From contig NZ_CM001857.1 in the NCBI RefSeq assembly GCF_000400505.1, positions 1,066,204 through 1,130,203 on the forward strand: a DNA stretch of 64,000 nucleotides. The letters run 5' to 3'. Positions within the stretch are counted from its first letter, which is position 1. Every line of letters begins with the position of its first letter. Below the pieces are notes generated by a model. That model saw only the letters and a list, made by a program, of their open reading frames with translations, was not told the DNA's origin and searched no databases. The position numbers and the translations under genes are program-made. Shown here in pieces: positions 1 to 9,741 of this stretch. The stretch comes from Musicola paradisiaca NCPPB 2511 (lineage in GTDB: Bacteria > Pseudomonadota > Gammaproteobacteria > Enterobacterales > Enterobacteriaceae).

Positions 1-462
1 GGAGCCGATGCCGCCCTGCAACTCGCCGACCACGTAAGTCAGCACCACGTCGCCTTTCAGCTTGATGCCGGCGTCGATCAGCGTCTTCAGCGCGCAGAAA
101 TAGGCGGCATCGCCGGATTTCATATTGGATACGCCGATGCCATAGATGAATTCGTCGTCGATTTTTCCTTCCCAGGGATCCACCGTCCAGCCTTCCGTCA
201 CCGGGTTGGTGTCCAAATGGCCGTTGAACAGCAAACTGTGGCCGCCGCCGGTGCCGCGCAGGGTGCCGATAGCGTTGAGTCGGCCGCCCGGCACCGGCGT
301 GAGTTGGGTCTCCAGCCCGAGCTCGCGCATCCGTTCGGCCATAAATTCCGCCAGTTGACGTTCACCGTCGGTGGCGCTGTAGCTTTTGTGTTGCACCATA
401 TTTGCCAGAAAACGCAGACAAAATTCGGTATCGATGCTCTGTAGTAACTGTTCTTTCGTCAT
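1..462 (-). CDS. M20-family metallopeptidase, N-terminal part (cut by window edge)
   Basis: The first 154 residues of a zinc peptidase/deacylase of the ArgE/DapE/M20 type are visible; the gene runs off the left edge. The metal-binding stretch FNGHLDTNP carries the family's H-x-D motif, followed by a variant GVSNMKSGDAA of the usual GADMKGG segment, and VGELQGG lies where the catalytic Glu pair normally sits. It probably hydrolyses an N-acylated amino acid or small peptide in the cytoplasm. It starts 7 bases after the stop of the ABC ATPase gene and is read in the same direction, so it is the distal gene of the transporter operon, which also has another M20 enzyme as its first gene. The exact substrate cannot be inferred. 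Confidence 0.85.
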   Translation of the reverse strand, partial: MTKEQLLQSIDTEFCLRFLANMVQHKSYSATDGERQLAEFMAERMRELGLETQLTPVPGGRLNAIGTLRGTGGGHSLLFNGHLDTNPVTEGWTVDPWEGKIDDEFIYGIGVSNMKSGDAAYFCALKTLIDAGIKLKGDVVLTYVVGELQGGIGS

Positions 463-469
463 GATGGTT

Positions 470-2167
470 TCATTCAGTGTATGAGGGTGAAGCCGGTGAT
501 AAGGCATCGGGCGTCGGAATGGCGGACAGTAACGCACGGGTGTAAGGGTGCTGCGCCTGCTCTGTCATGGCATGGCCCGGCAGAACTTCCAGCAGATCGC
601 CGCGATACATCACCGCGATGCGGTGGGCGAGTTGCTGGATCAGGTTAAGATCGTGGGTGATGAACAGGTAGGCGGTGCCGTAGCGGCGTCGCAGTTCCAG
701 CAACAGCTCAATCACGGTGGCTTGCACCGAGACATCCAGCGCGGCGGTGATCTCGTCGCAAATCACCAGCTCCGGCGGATGGGCGAAGGCGCGGGCGATC
801 GCCACCCGCTGTTTTTGGCCGCCGGACAGTTCGTGGGGATAGCGCGACGCCATCGACGCCGGCAGGCGGACTTCCTCCAGCAGCCGGGCGACCGCCTGCG
901 CTTCGGTTTCGCCGTTGGGCAGGCCGTACAACCGCAGCGGACGGGCGATGATGTCGCCGATACGCCTGCGCGGATTGAGCGAGGCGTCCGGGTGCTGGAA
1001 GATCATCTGCACCCGGCGGCGGTAGTCTTTATCCATCTGCGCCCGGCCGAACAGACTATAACCGCGAAAATCCAGCTCGCCGGTAAAGGGCACCAGGCCG
1101 GTGACGGCTTTGGCCAGCGTCGATTTGCCGGAACCGGACTCGCCGACGATCCCCAAAATCTCGCCTTCGTGTACGGTCAGCGATACCGCATTGGCGGCCC
1201 GGGTGTGGTTCGGTTGCCGCCTGAGCAACTTATCCAGCAGCCGGTGATGGCCGTACTGAATAGTGATGTCGCTCAGGGTGAGTAGCGGGTGCGGCGAGGG
1301 CGCGGTTTCGTCCAACAAACGTAACGACGGATTAGGCACCGCGGCGATCAGCCGACGGGTGTACTGGTGTTGTGGCGCGCTAAACAGTTGGCCGGATTGC
1401 GCCCGCTCAACGATGCGACCTTTTTCCAGCACGCAGATGCGGTCGGTGACGCGCGAGACCAGCGCCAGATCGTGGGAAATGTACAACGCCGCCACGCCGG
1501 TTTCTTCCCGCAGCCGTTCAAACAGCGCCAGGATCTGCGCTGAGCTGATCACGTCCAGCGCGGTGGTGGGCTCGTCGAAGATCAGGCAGTCGGGCTGGCA
1601 GGCGAAGGCGGTGGCGATCAGGATGCGCTGTTTTTCGCCGCCGGAGACCTGATGTGGGTAGCGTTGCATCATCTGCGCCGGATGTTTTAGGTCAACATCG
1701 CGTAATAGGGTTTCGGCATATTGCTGCGCTTCTCTGGCGTTCAGGCGGCGGTGGCGGCGTAGCACCTCGGTGACTTGTTCCCCCAGCGTTAGGGTGGGGT
1801 TGAGCGAGGCGCTGGGATCCTGAAAAATCATCCCCAGTTTTCCGCCGCGCAGCGCGTGCAGTTTGTCCATCGCCAGGGTGCGCAGGTTCAACGCGCCGAG
1901 GTGAATCTCGCCGGTGCGCTCCACCGCGTTACCGGCGAGCCAGCGCATAATCGCCCAGCCGAGCGTGGTTTTGCCGGAGCCGGATTCCCCCACCAACCCC
2001 ATCACTTCGCCGCGGTTCACATGCAGGGTGATATCCCGCAGCACCGGCAGATGCGAGCCGTCCGGCAGTGTGTAGTCCAGGCTGTAATCCCTGACCGCCA
2101 GCACCGGTGCGGCGGTTTTCGTCGGCGCCGTTGCGTCAGCGGGTATCGCTGCGTCGTGCTTGTGCAT
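470..2167 (-). CDS. Fused dipeptide/oligopeptide ABC transporter ATPase (DppD-DppF type)
   Basis: A 565-residue protein with two complete ABC ATPase domains in tandem. The first half has Walker A GESGSGKTT, signature SGGEKQR and Walker B LIFDEPTTALD; the second has GESGSGKST, LSGGQKQR and LVICDEITAALD. Each half carries the C-terminal extension typical of oligopeptide ATPases (HQYTRRLIAAVPNP; HPYTRALLSAIPTP). Members of this fused class energise dipeptide, glutathione or opine importers. I chose the ATG at 2167: it forms a TGATG overlap with the permease stop and has GAGGAG upstream. The longer open frame to 2317 would lie inside the permease gene. Start and stop coupling indicates translation together with the two permeases. 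Confidence 0.92.
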   Translation of the reverse strand: MHKHDAAIPADATAPTKTAAPVLAVRDYSLDYTLPDGSHLPVLRDITLHVNRGEVMGLVGESGSGKTTLGWAIMRWLAGNAVERTGEIHLGALNLRTLAMDKLHALRGGKLGMIFQDPSASLNPTLTLGEQVTEVLRRHRRLNAREAQQYAETLLRDVDLKHPAQMMQRYPHQVSGGEKQRILIATAFACQPDCLIFDEPTTALDVISSAQILALFERLREETGVAALYISHDLALVSRVTDRICVLEKGRIVERAQSGQLFSAPQHQYTRRLIAAVPNPSLRLLDETAPSPHPLLTLSDITIQYGHHRLLDKLLRRQPNHTRAANAVSLTVHEGEILGIVGESGSGKSTLAKAVTGLVPFTGELDFRGYSLFGRAQMDKDYRRRVQMIFQHPDASLNPRRRIGDIIARPLRLYGLPNGETEAQAVARLLEEVRLPASMASRYPHELSGGQKQRVAIARAFAHPPELVICDEITAALDVSVQATVIELLLELRRRYGTAYLFITHDLNLIQQLAHRIAVMYRGDLLEVLPGHAMTEQAQHPYTRALLSAIPTPDALSPASPSYTE

Positions 2168-2994
2168 CAGTGGCTCCTCGGATTCAGAACGTCGCGCAGC
2201 CCGTCGCCGAGCAGGTTGAAACCGATCGCCACGATGGCGATCGCCAGCCCAGGGATCAGCATCATCCAGGGTGCGTTGAAGAAGTAGGCGCGGGCTTCGG
2301 ACACCATCAGCCCCCATTCCGGCTGCGGCGGTTGCGCCCCCAGACCCAGAAAGCTCAGGGTGGCGAACAGCATGATGGCGAAGGAGACGCGAATGGTGGA
2401 TTCCACGATGATCGGCGCCACGATATTGGGCAGCATCTCCCGCAGGATGATATAGCCGGCGGATTCGCCGCGGGCGATGGCGGCATTGACGTAATCCTGT
2501 TGGCGCACGGCCAACGCCACGCTGCGGGCGATGCGCACCATGCCCGGCACAAAGGCGATGGTAATGGCCAGCACCGCATTCAGGCTGCTTTGCCCCAGCG
2601 TGCTGACGATCAACAGCGCGAACAGCAGGCTGGGGATCGACATCACGGCATCCATGGTGCGCATGATGCCTTCGTCCATCCGGCCGCCCAGATAGGCGCT
2701 GGCGGTGCCGATGACCGAGCCGACTACCATCGCCAGCGTGGTGGCGAGCAGCGAATAAAGAATGGTGGTGCGGGCGCCGACCAGCACCCGGCTGAAAATA
2801 TCGCGCCCAAGCTGATCGGTGCCGAACCAGTGCGCGGCGTTGGGCGCCTTATAGCGCGCCAGAATCGAGATCGCCTCCGGGTCGGCTGGCGCCAGATGAG
2901 CGCCGGCACAAACGACAAGCAGCGCCAGCAGCAGGACGCTGACCCCGGCGATGCCCTGCGGGGTATGCAGCAGTTTTTTGAGTACGTCAAACAT
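2167..2994 (-). CDS. Peptide ABC transporter permease, DppC type
   Basis: A 275-residue integral membrane protein with an N-terminal transmembrane helix and the DppC/OppC N-terminal signature (HWFGTDQLGRDIFSRVLVGAR), followed by several hydrophobic helices. The EAA loop region around ESAGYIILREMLPNIVAPI docks onto the ATPase. It forms the inner-membrane channel together with the upstream DppB-type permease. Its start overlaps that permease by 8 bases and its stop overlaps the ATPase start, so all three are translationally coupled. Length is normal for the family (about 280-300). Confidence 0.93.
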   Translation of the reverse strand: MFDVLKKLLHTPQGIAGVSVLLLALLVVCAGAHLAPADPEAISILARYKAPNAAHWFGTDQLGRDIFSRVLVGARTTILYSLLATTLAMVVGSVIGTASAYLGGRMDEGIMRTMDAVMSIPSLLFALLIVSTLGQSSLNAVLAITIAFVPGMVRIARSVALAVRQQDYVNAAIARGESAGYIILREMLPNIVAPIIVESTIRVSFAIMLFATLSFLGLGAQPPQPEWGLMVSEARAYFFNAPWMMLIPGLAIAIVAIGFNLLGDGLRDVLNPRSH

Positions 2995-3934
2995 AGTGAA
3001 TCCGCTTGTCTAGCATGGCGTAGGCGAGGTCGGCCAGAAAATTAACGACCGCATAGGTGGAGGCCAGGATCATGACGCCGCCCTGAAGGGTGGGCAGGTC
3101 ACGCGCCTGCACCGCGACGATAAGCTCTCGGCCGATGCCGGGAATGGCGAAAATCTCTTCCACCACCACGATGCCGCCCAGCAGATAACCGACGTCCAGC
3201 GCCACGATGGTGATGGCCGGCAACAGGCCGTTGCGCAGCGCGTGCCGCCACAGGATGCGCCGCCGCGACAGCCCTTTCAGCCAGGCCGCCCGGATATAGT
3301 CAGTATGCAGCACGTCCACCATTTCCGAGCGCACCATGCGTGAGACATGCGCCACCAGAATCATCGCTACCGTCGCCGACGGCAGCACCAGATGGCGCAC
3401 GCCGTCAATCAGGCTCTCGCTGAGCGGGACGTAACCGGTCGCCGGCAACAACTGCCAGATATCGGCGAACAGCAGCAACATCAGCGTGGCGGTGACGAAC
3501 TCGGGAAAGGAAATACCGATGTAGGACAGCACGCTGACCAACACATCCGCCAGTTTGCCTTTTCTGACCGCCGCCCAGACGCCGAGCGGCAGCGCCACCA
3601 GCAGCATCAGCGACAGGGCGCACGCCGCCAGCAGCAGCGAACGGGACAACGCCGTGAGCAACGTGGGCGCGACCGGCAAATTGGTGCGCATGGAGACACC
3701 GAAATCGCCGTGCAACGCCGCCGCCAGCCAGTGCCCGTATTGCACCCAGGCGGGCGCGTCCAGCCCGAGGCGTTCCCTGACTGCCGCCAGCGCCTCGGGG
3801 GTGGCGTGCTGGCCGAGCAGCGTGACCGCCGCATCGGCAGGCAGCAACTGGGTAATGCCGAACACCAGCACGGACACCACCAACAGGGTGTAGATCACCA
3901 ACAGCAGGCGTTTTAACAGATAACTCGCGCTCAC
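2987..3934 (-). CDS. Peptide ABC transporter permease, DppB type
   Basis: A 315-residue inner-membrane permease. The N-terminal helix (YLLKRLLLVIYTLLVVSVLVF), a large periplasmic loop with LLGQHATPEALAAVRERLGLD, and the C-terminal EAA motif region (WLKGLSRRRILWRHALRNGLLPAI) are all diagnostic of DppB/OppB. It pairs with the DppC-type permease just downstream. It lies 14 bases after the solute-binding protein gene, in an operon order SBP-permease-permease-ATPase-peptidase. The family imports di- to oligopeptides or related N-acyl compounds; the exact ligand is unknown. Confidence 0.93.
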   Translation of the reverse strand: MSASYLLKRLLLVIYTLLVVSVLVFGITQLLPADAAVTLLGQHATPEALAAVRERLGLDAPAWVQYGHWLAAALHGDFGVSMRTNLPVAPTLLTALSRSLLLAACALSLMLLVALPLGVWAAVRKGKLADVLVSVLSYIGISFPEFVTATLMLLLFADIWQLLPATGYVPLSESLIDGVRHLVLPSATVAMILVAHVSRMVRSEMVDVLHTDYIRAAWLKGLSRRRILWRHALRNGLLPAITIVALDVGYLLGGIVVVEEIFAIPGIGRELIVAVQARDLPTLQGGVMILASTYAVVNFLADLAYAMLDKRIHYV

Positions 3935-3948
3935 GGCGGCTCCTCAGC

Positions 3949-5547
3949 TTAGCTTCGGCGAACCGGCGCCTGCGCCGTCAACCAAACATGGTCGAGACGG
4001 AACACGGCGGCGCGCGGATGCAGGGCATAACCGTGCACATAATCACGGCCGGCGGAGAGCAGGTTGAAGAAGGCCGGGATGACCGACGGTACCTGTTCGT
4101 GCATCAGTTGTTGCGCTTTACCGTAGAACTCCCGGCGCTTGACGTCGTCGGTGGTGCCGCGCGCGCCGGCGACGGCGGCGTCAAAATCGGCATTGTTCCA
4201 GCGGGTTTCGTTCCAGGCGGCATCGGAGGTATAGAGCAACGAGAACACCGCGTCCGGCGAAGGCTGCATGTTGTAGAAACCGACGTAAAAGTTGCCCTTC
4301 TTCCACACCTGATCGAGATAGGTGCTGTGGGCCATGGTCTGCACGTTGATGCGAAAACCGGCGGGCTTCGCCATTTCACGTACCGCGATCCCCAACTGGG
4401 TGCGGGAGGCGGGTTTGTCGGAGGCGATCAATGTGATATCCAGCCCGTCCGGGTACCCGGCTTCCGCCAGCAGCGCTTTGGCCTTGGCATAGTCAGGTTG
4501 GCGCAGCGGCATATTGCGATACCAGGGGTACGAGGCGTTGATCGGGGTATCGTTGCCGGGGGTGCCGTAGCTGTCGGCGACGAAATCGACCATCGCTTTG
4601 CGGTCGATACACAGCGCCAGCGCCTGACGTACCCGCACGTCGTTAAAGGGTTTCTGGTCGCAGCCCATATTGATATTGAGGAACTGGCCCGACGGCACGC
4701 GCAGCGGCTGGATGCCGGCGGCGGCGGACAGGCGTTTGAACTCGCTCGGCTGCGCCGCCATCATCAAGTCGGTATCGCCGGCGATCAGCGCGGAACTTTC
4801 AGCGATGGCGTCGGGGTAGACCACGATCTCTATGCCATCCAGATACGGGCGGTTCGGGTCGTAGTAATGAGGATTGCGTTTTACCACGATTTTGCGCTCG
4901 GGCTCATACGACGCCAACATGAACGGGCCGGCGCCCAGCGCTTCTTTGGACAGCCGGGCCAGTTGCCCCTGTGCGATGGCGGCGGGGACGATTTTGGCGT
5001 CCGGGTAGGCCAGCATGACCGGCAGGTCGGCATAAGGCGCTTGGGTGACAATCACCACCTTATCGGCGCCGTCGGCATGCAGCTCCTTGATCGGGCCGAT
5101 GTTACGCATCCCCGGCGAGGCGTTTTTCGGATCCAGAATAGCGGAAAGGCTGGCGACGACGTCGTCGGCGGTCAACGGCGTGCCGTCGCTGAATTTCAGG
5201 TTGGGGCGCAGCGTAAACGTCCACTGCGTCAGGTCGGCATTGGGCTGCCAGCTGGCGGCCAAATCCGGTTCGGCCTTCATCTCTTGCGTCAGCCGGGTCA
5301 GGCCGCTGTAGAGCAGTTCAGCCAGCAGATATTCGGGGTTCACGCGCGCCTGCTGCGGGTTGAGCATATTGATGGCCTGATCGACGCTGATGCGCAGAAT
5401 GCCGCCTTTCTGCGGCGTGCCTCCCGCCGTCATGACGCTGGCATCGGCCGCGCTGGCATGGAATGACCACGGCAGCATGGCTGCGCCGGTCATCAGCGTG
5501 GTGTTGGTAATAAACTGCCGTCGGTTTATTCCTTTCATTGCACACAT
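3949..5547 (-). CDS. Periplasmic peptide-binding protein, Tat-type signal
   Basis: A 532-residue extracellular solute-binding protein of family 5 (DppA/OppA type). Core family stretches are visible: PDLAASWQPNADLTQWTFTL, FSDGTPLTADDVVASL and YDPNRPYLDGIEIVVYPD. The N-terminus has a twin-arginine motif NRRQFI followed by a hydrophobic stretch ending near SASAADA-like residues (FHASAADA), so export by the Tat path is likely and is unusual for this family. The start ATG at 5547 has GAGGAAA at a good distance upstream. It delivers substrate to the downstream permeases. The adjacent M20 peptidases suggest peptides or N-acyl amino acids as cargo; this is inference. Confidence 0.92.
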   Translation of the reverse strand: MCAMKGINRRQFITNTTLMTGAAMLPWSFHASAADASVMTAGGTPQKGGILRISVDQAINMLNPQQARVNPEYLLAELLYSGLTRLTQEMKAEPDLAASWQPNADLTQWTFTLRPNLKFSDGTPLTADDVVASLSAILDPKNASPGMRNIGPIKELHADGADKVVIVTQAPYADLPVMLAYPDAKIVPAAIAQGQLARLSKEALGAGPFMLASYEPERKIVVKRNPHYYDPNRPYLDGIEIVVYPDAIAESSALIAGDTDLMMAAQPSEFKRLSAAAGIQPLRVPSGQFLNINMGCDQKPFNDVRVRQALALCIDRKAMVDFVADSYGTPGNDTPINASYPWYRNMPLRQPDYAKAKALLAEAGYPDGLDITLIASDKPASRTQLGIAVREMAKPAGFRINVQTMAHSTYLDQVWKKGNFYVGFYNMQPSPDAVFSLLYTSDAAWNETRWNNADFDAAVAGARGTTDDVKRREFYGKAQQLMHEQVPSVIPAFFNLLSAGRDYVHGYALHPRAAVFRLDHVWLTAQAPVRRS

Positions 5548-5597
5548 CGCGGTTTCCTCTGTCTGTTGTCTGTCAATTGTTGTTGGTTTTCTGTTAC

Positions 5598-6878
5598 TTA
5601 ATTACCCTGGGTTGGCGAAAAATCCTCGGCCAGATAGGCCAGAATGGATTGGGATAAGGCGACGACGTCCGGTATGGTGGTGTACTCATTGGCGGCGTGA
5701 ATGTGGTTGTCCGGCCGCGCCAGACCCCCTAAAAGAATTTCCTGAATGCCCGCCTGTTGTACCCATCCCATATCGGAACTGGTGGAGGAGCCCCAGGCGG
5801 CGAATTCCTCGGCGCGGAAACCGAACCCCAGGCCGAGCGCGTGCTGCCAGCGCGGCCAGTGCGGCCCGGTCGGGTCGCTGACCGGCGCCAGATGGCCGAT
5901 CAGATGGTATTCCGTACTCAGCGCGGCGGAGGACGACATCGATTGCGTGATGCAGTCAGTCAATTCCTGCCAGACGGCGTCGAACGGCTCTTCGGGGGCG
6001 TAGCGACGGTTGACCAGCAATTCAAAACGCTCCGGCAGGGTAGAGCCTTTGCTGCCGCCGTGCGCCACCGCCAGCGTCAGACGGGAGGTCAACGGTTTGC
6101 CGGCAAAATGCGGCGGCGACGGCATGGCGGAGGCGCGCTGTTCAACCTGCTGTTTCAGCGCCATCAGCGCGTTCATCAACGGCAGGCTTTCCTCAATGGC
6201 GTTGATGCCGCCCACCGGGTCGCCGGAATGCGCCGAGCGCCCCGTCACGCGGATCACCACGTCCAGGCTGCCGAAACAACCGGCCCAAATGCGCGGCGCG
6301 GCGCCGCCGTTGAAACTCAGCATATGGCCTTGAAACAACTGCTGTTCCGCCAGATAGCGAATGCCGGGATACAGGCCGCCCTCTTCATCGGTGCACAGCA
6401 GCAGCACCGGGTTGAAACGCAGTTTGAGGCCGAACGTTTGCGCTGCACGCAGCGCGGCCAATGTGGCGACAATCGTTCCTTTCATATCGGCGCTGCCGCG
6501 GCCGATCAGCCGTTCGCCGTCCTGGCTCAGCGCCAGCGGCGGATAATGCCAGCCATCACCCGGCGGCACGGTATCGACGTGAAAATAGAGGTTGCAGTTT
6601 TCCGCTGCGTCGCCGGGCAGCGTCGCCAGCAGGTTGACGCGCTCGCCGCGTGCGCTGCCGTCCGGCGAACGCCACAGCGCTTCGGGCACCGACACCCGCT
6701 GAAAGCGGAACCCCATCGGCGCCAGCAGCGATTCCATCAACTCGGCGAACGCGCCATAGCCCAGGCCGGGCGGGAAGCTGGTATCCACCGCCAGCATGCT
6801 GCTCATATCCTGTAAAATGGCGGCTGCATCATCAGCAATCGCGCTCAGCGCCTGCTGAAAGGGGGCGGTCACACTCAT
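5598..6878 (-). CDS. M20-family peptidase/deacylase (ArgE/DapE-like)
   Basis: A 426-residue cytoplasmic zinc hydrolase. Visible metal-ligand motifs are YFHVDTVPPG (H-x-D), GRGSADMKGTI (bridging Asp) and LLLCTDEEGGL (catalytic Glu and metal Glu). The dimerisation domain follows after GCFGSLDVVIRVTGRSAHSGDP, and the last His ligand is probably in LARPDNHIHAANEY. It is a full-length member of the acetylornithine deacetylase/succinyl-diaminopimelate desuccinylase superfamily. It is the promoter-proximal gene of the transporter operon and stands 50 bases before the binding-protein gene. It likely processes the imported substrate; the specific reaction cannot be fixed from sequence alone. Confidence 0.9.
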   Translation of the reverse strand: MSVTAPFQQALSAIADDAAAILQDMSSMLAVDTSFPPGLGYGAFAELMESLLAPMGFRFQRVSVPEALWRSPDGSARGERVNLLATLPGDAAENCNLYFHVDTVPPGDGWHYPPLALSQDGERLIGRGSADMKGTIVATLAALRAAQTFGLKLRFNPVLLLCTDEEGGLYPGIRYLAEQQLFQGHMLSFNGGAAPRIWAGCFGSLDVVIRVTGRSAHSGDPVGGINAIEESLPLMNALMALKQQVEQRASAMPSPPHFAGKPLTSRLTLAVAHGGSKGSTLPERFELLVNRRYAPEEPFDAVWQELTDCITQSMSSSAALSTEYHLIGHLAPVSDPTGPHWPRWQHALGLGFGFRAEEFAAWGSSTSSDMGWVQQAGIQEILLGGLARPDNHIHAANEYTTIPDVVALSQSILAYLAEDFSPTQGN

Positions 6879-6900
6879 GTCGTGCTCACTCTGTTGTATT

Positions 6901-6917
6901 TCTATATAGTTTATAGA
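6901..6917. promoter_or_regulatory. Candidate operator for the divergent GntR-type regulator
   Basis: A perfect inverted repeat, TCTATA-TAGTT-TATAGA, lies in the 77-base gap between the leftward peptidase/transporter operon and the rightward GntR regulator gene. Position and symmetry suit an operator for autoregulation and for control of the operon. No binding motif for this particular regulator is known to me, so this is inferred from position. Confidence 0.5.
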
Positions 6918-6955
6918 TAATGCAGGTTAGCGAGCCGGTCAATAGGTAATCATTC

Positions 6956-7729
6956 ATGATAATGAAACGATCTGACGAGCAGGATGCCGTGAGTTTTGGG
7001 CGTCTTGAGGAGTTTGAGGGCGCCCCGCGTTATGAGGTGGTGAAGCGCTACATCAGCGAATCGATTCTGGTGGGCGAACTGGCCGCCGGTACGGTGTTGC
7101 CCAGCGAGAACGCGCTGGCGGCCGATTTCGGCGTGTCGGTGGGCACGGTGCGCAAAGCGCTGGCGGCGTTGACCACCGAAGGGATGTTGATGCGCCGCCG
7201 TAAAACCGGCACGGTCGTGACTGGGTGGGCGCCGCTGCATAACCTGAGCCATTTCTTCCGCTATTTTCGCCTGCACGGCAAGGATGGCCGGTTGCTCAAT
7301 TCGCACACCTTCCTGCTGGATTATCACCGGGCGCTGGCAACCGAGCAGGAAGTGGAAAAGCTGAAGTTGCAGCCGGGCGACAGCGTGATTTACCTCAAGC
7401 GGTTACGCAAGATCGACGGCGCGCCCGTGATGCATGAAACCATGGTGCTGCCGGAAGCCCGCCTGCCGGATTTCCCGGCGCAGGATGCGGTGCCGCCGTT
7501 GCTGTACCGCTTTTTGATGGATCGCTACGACATTCGGGTGGCGGCGGTGCGAGAGCAGATTACCGCCGAGCTGGCCAGCGAAGAGGACTGCCGGTTGCTG
7601 GAATTGCAAGCGCCGCAGGCGATTATGGTGATTGACGAAATCTCGTTCGATCAGAGCGCGATGCCGGTGATCCTGGCCCATCACCGTTTCACTACCGGGA
7701 ACTTCATGTACGTCAATGAAATCCGCTGA
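6956..7729 (+). CDS. GntR-family regulator with UTRA ligand domain (HutC/FrlR type)
   Basis: A 257-residue transcription regulator. The N-terminal winged-helix domain (about residues 20-90) has the GntR pattern YISESILVGELAAGTVLPSE...VSVGTVRKALAALTTEGML. The C-terminal half matches the UTRA (chorismate lyase-like) effector domain, with VIYLKRLRKIDGAPVMHETMVLP and the closing HHRFTTGNFMYV. It is divergently transcribed from the M20/ABC operon across 77 bases holding a perfect palindrome, so it most likely represses that operon and is released by a small ligand. A second in-frame ATG lies two codons downstream and may be the true start. Confidence 0.9.
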   Translation: MIMKRSDEQDAVSFGRLEEFEGAPRYEVVKRYISESILVGELAAGTVLPSENALAADFGVSVGTVRKALAALTTEGMLMRRRKTGTVVTGWAPLHNLSHFFRYFRLHGKDGRLLNSHTFLLDYHRALATEQEVEKLKLQPGDSVIYLKRLRKIDGAPVMHETMVLPEARLPDFPAQDAVPPLLYRFLMDRYDIRVAAVREQITAELASEEDCRLLELQAPQAIMVIDEISFDQSAMPVILAHHRFTTGNFMYVNEIR

Positions 7730-7756
7730 TCGCCGCGCCAGCCGGTGTTTCGGTAT

Positions 7757-7785
7757 AACCCGCATCCTGTTTGGTGAAGCGGGTT
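7757..7785. terminator. Hairpin downstream of the GntR gene; rest of the 7.73-8.05 kb gap holds no gene
   Basis: AACCCGC pairs with GCGGGTT across a 15-base loop, 28 bases after the regulator stop. There is no T-run, so termination is uncertain. The remaining sequence up to 8049 shows no supported gene; a promoter for btsS must be in it. Confidence 0.4.
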
Positions 7786-8049
7786 AGGCGGAGAAGGTTG
7801 ATACCGGATGGCCTGATGGTTGCGCGTGCTCCGCCGGTGCTGATTGAGCAGGGCGGCATTGCCGCATGACGGCCCGGCACGCCGAGCAGTGGTGAAACAT
7901 CGTGACCGGGCGTACTCGGCCGGCGCCGACGGGAACACCGCGATGTGAATTACGCGATGCCGCGCAAAGCAACGCATCCCCTTTGTGTTAGGGTAGGTTC
8001 CCAAGGTATTCTCAGCGTCCTGATTGCTGCCCCGTCCAGGTTTTTTATC

Positions 8050-9741
8050 ATGTATGAATTCAAGCTGGTTTTACTGTTGCTTCAGCAGATGTGCGTTTAT
8101 CTGGTTATCGCCTATCTGCTCAGTAAAACCCCGCTGTTTATCCCGCTGATGCAGGTCACGGTGCGGTTGCCGCACAAGCTGCTGTGTTATGCGATGTTCT
8201 CCATGTTCTGCATCATGGGCACCTATTTCGGCCTGCATATTCAAGACTCTATTGCCAACACGCGCGCCATCGGCGCGGTACTGGGCGGCTTGCTCGGCGG
8301 GCCGGGCGTGGGGGCGCTGGTGGGGTTGACCGGCGGGCTGCATCGCTATTCGTTAGGCGGGATGACCGCATTCAGTTGCATGGTGTCGACCATCGTCGAA
8401 GGGTTGCTGGGCGGTATGATGCACCGCCAACTGATGCGGCGGGGGCGGATCGACCGGCTGTTTAACCCGTTCACCGTGGCCGGCGTGACCTTCATCGCCG
8501 AAATACTGCAAATGGCGATCATTCTGGCGCTGGCGCGCCCCTACGATGACGCGTTGAAGCTGGTGAAGGATATCGCCGCGCCGATGATCGTCACCAACAG
8601 CATCGGCGCCGCCATGTTTATGCGCATCCTGTTGGATCGGCGCGCCATGTTTGAGAAATACACCTCGGCGTTTTCCGCCCGGGCGCTGAAAATTGCCGCC
8701 TGTACCGAGGGGATCCTGCATCAGGGGTTCAACGAAGAAAACAGTATGCGGGTGGCGCAGGTGATCTATCAGGAGATGGATATCGGCGCGGTGGCGATTA
8801 CCGATCGCGAGAAGCTGCTGGCGTTTATCGGCATCGGCGACGACCACCATCTGCCGGGTACGCCGATCGCCTCCAACCATACCCGGCGCGCCATCGAAAA
8901 TAACGAAGTGGTGTACGCCGACGGTAATGAAACCCCGTATCAGTGTTCGTTGCAGCCGACCTGTCGTCTGGGGTCGACGCTGGTGATCCCGCTGTGCGGC
9001 GAGAATCATCAGGTGATTGGCACCATCAAATTGTACGAAGCCAAAAACCGCCTGTTCAGCTCCATCAACCGTACTCTGGGGGAAGGGATTGCCCGGCTGC
9101 TGGCGGCGCAGATTCTGGCGGGGCAGTACGAGCGCAGCAAACAGTTGCTGACGCAGTCCGAAATCAAACTGCTGCACGCCCAGGTCAACCCGCATTTCCT
9201 GTTTAATGCGCTCAACACTCTGCTGGCGGTGATCCGCCGCGACAGCGACCAGGCCGGCCAGTTGGTGCAGTCGCTCTCGACTTTTTTTCGCAAGAACCTC
9301 AAACGTTCCGCAGAGGTGGTGACGCTGGCTGACGAACTCGAACATGTGAATGCTTATTTGCAGATTGAAAAGGCGCGTTTTCAGGAGCGGTTGCAGATTC
9401 GTTTTGATGTGCCATCGGCGCTGATGAGCATGCGGTTGCCGGCGTTTTCGCTGCAACCGCTGGTGGAAAACGCCATCAAGCACGGTACTGCGCATTTGCT
9501 GGGCACGGGTATCATCACCATCAGCGCCAGTCAGCAGGGGGATCGTCTGTTGTTGAGCATTGAGGATAATGCCGGTCTGTATCAGCCGCGTACCAACTGC
9601 ACCGGTTTGGGGATGAATCTGGTGGATAAACGCATCCGCAGCCGCTACGGCAATGAGTATGGCCTGAGCGTGGAGTGCGAGCCCGACTGTTACACCCGCA
9701 TCCATCTGACCCTGCCTGGTAAGGAAAGCCCATCATGTTGA
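8050..9741 (+). CDS. btsS: Pyruvate-sensing histidine kinase BtsS (YehU)
   Basis: A 563-residue LytS-type sensor kinase that matches remembered E. coli BtsS closely along its length. Domains in order: a membrane part with about six helices of the 5TM-5TMR_LYT type (residues 1-200), a GAF-like segment (about 220-350), then the His_kinase domain with the phospho-acceptor region [16 protein letters not shown] and an ATPase domain containing LVENAIKHG and [10 protein letters not shown]. In E. coli BtsS binds extracellular pyruvate with high affinity and activates BtsR. I chose ATG 8050 ([16 protein letters not shown]) because it matches the family N-terminus; the open frame extends 35 codons further upstream. 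The gene overlaps btsR by 7 bases. Confidence 0.95.
   Translation: MYEFKLVLLLLQQMCVYLVIAYLLSKTPLFIPLMQVTVRLPHKLLCYAMFSMFCIMGTYFGLHIQDSIANTRAIGAVLGGLLGGPGVGALVGLTGGLHRYSLGGMTAFSCMVSTIVEGLLGGMMHRQLMRRGRIDRLFNPFTVAGVTFIAEILQMAIILALARPYDDALKLVKDIAAPMIVTNSIGAAMFMRILLDRRAMFEKYTSAFSARALKIAACTEGILHQGFNEENSMRVAQVIYQEMDIGAVAITDREKLLAFIGIGDDHHLPGTPIASNHTRRAIENNEVVYADGNETPYQCSLQPTCRLGSTLVIPLCGENHQVIGTIKLYEAKNRLFSSINRTLGEGIARLLAAQILAGQYERSKQLLTQSEIKLLHAQVNPHFLFNALNTLLAVIRRDSDQAGQLVQSLSTFFRKNLKRSAEVVTLADELEHVNAYLQIEKARFQERLQIRFDVPSALMSMRLPAFSLQPLVENAIKHGTAHLLGTGIITISASQQGDRLLLSIEDNAGLYQPRTNCTGLGMNLVDKRIRSRYGNEYGLSVECEPDCYTRIHLTLPGKESPSC

Noticed and set aside
3988..5466. 492-codon forward frame opposite the peptide-binding protein gene
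   Set aside because: Composition of an antisense shadow; the minus-strand gene has clear SBP family-5 motifs and signal peptide.
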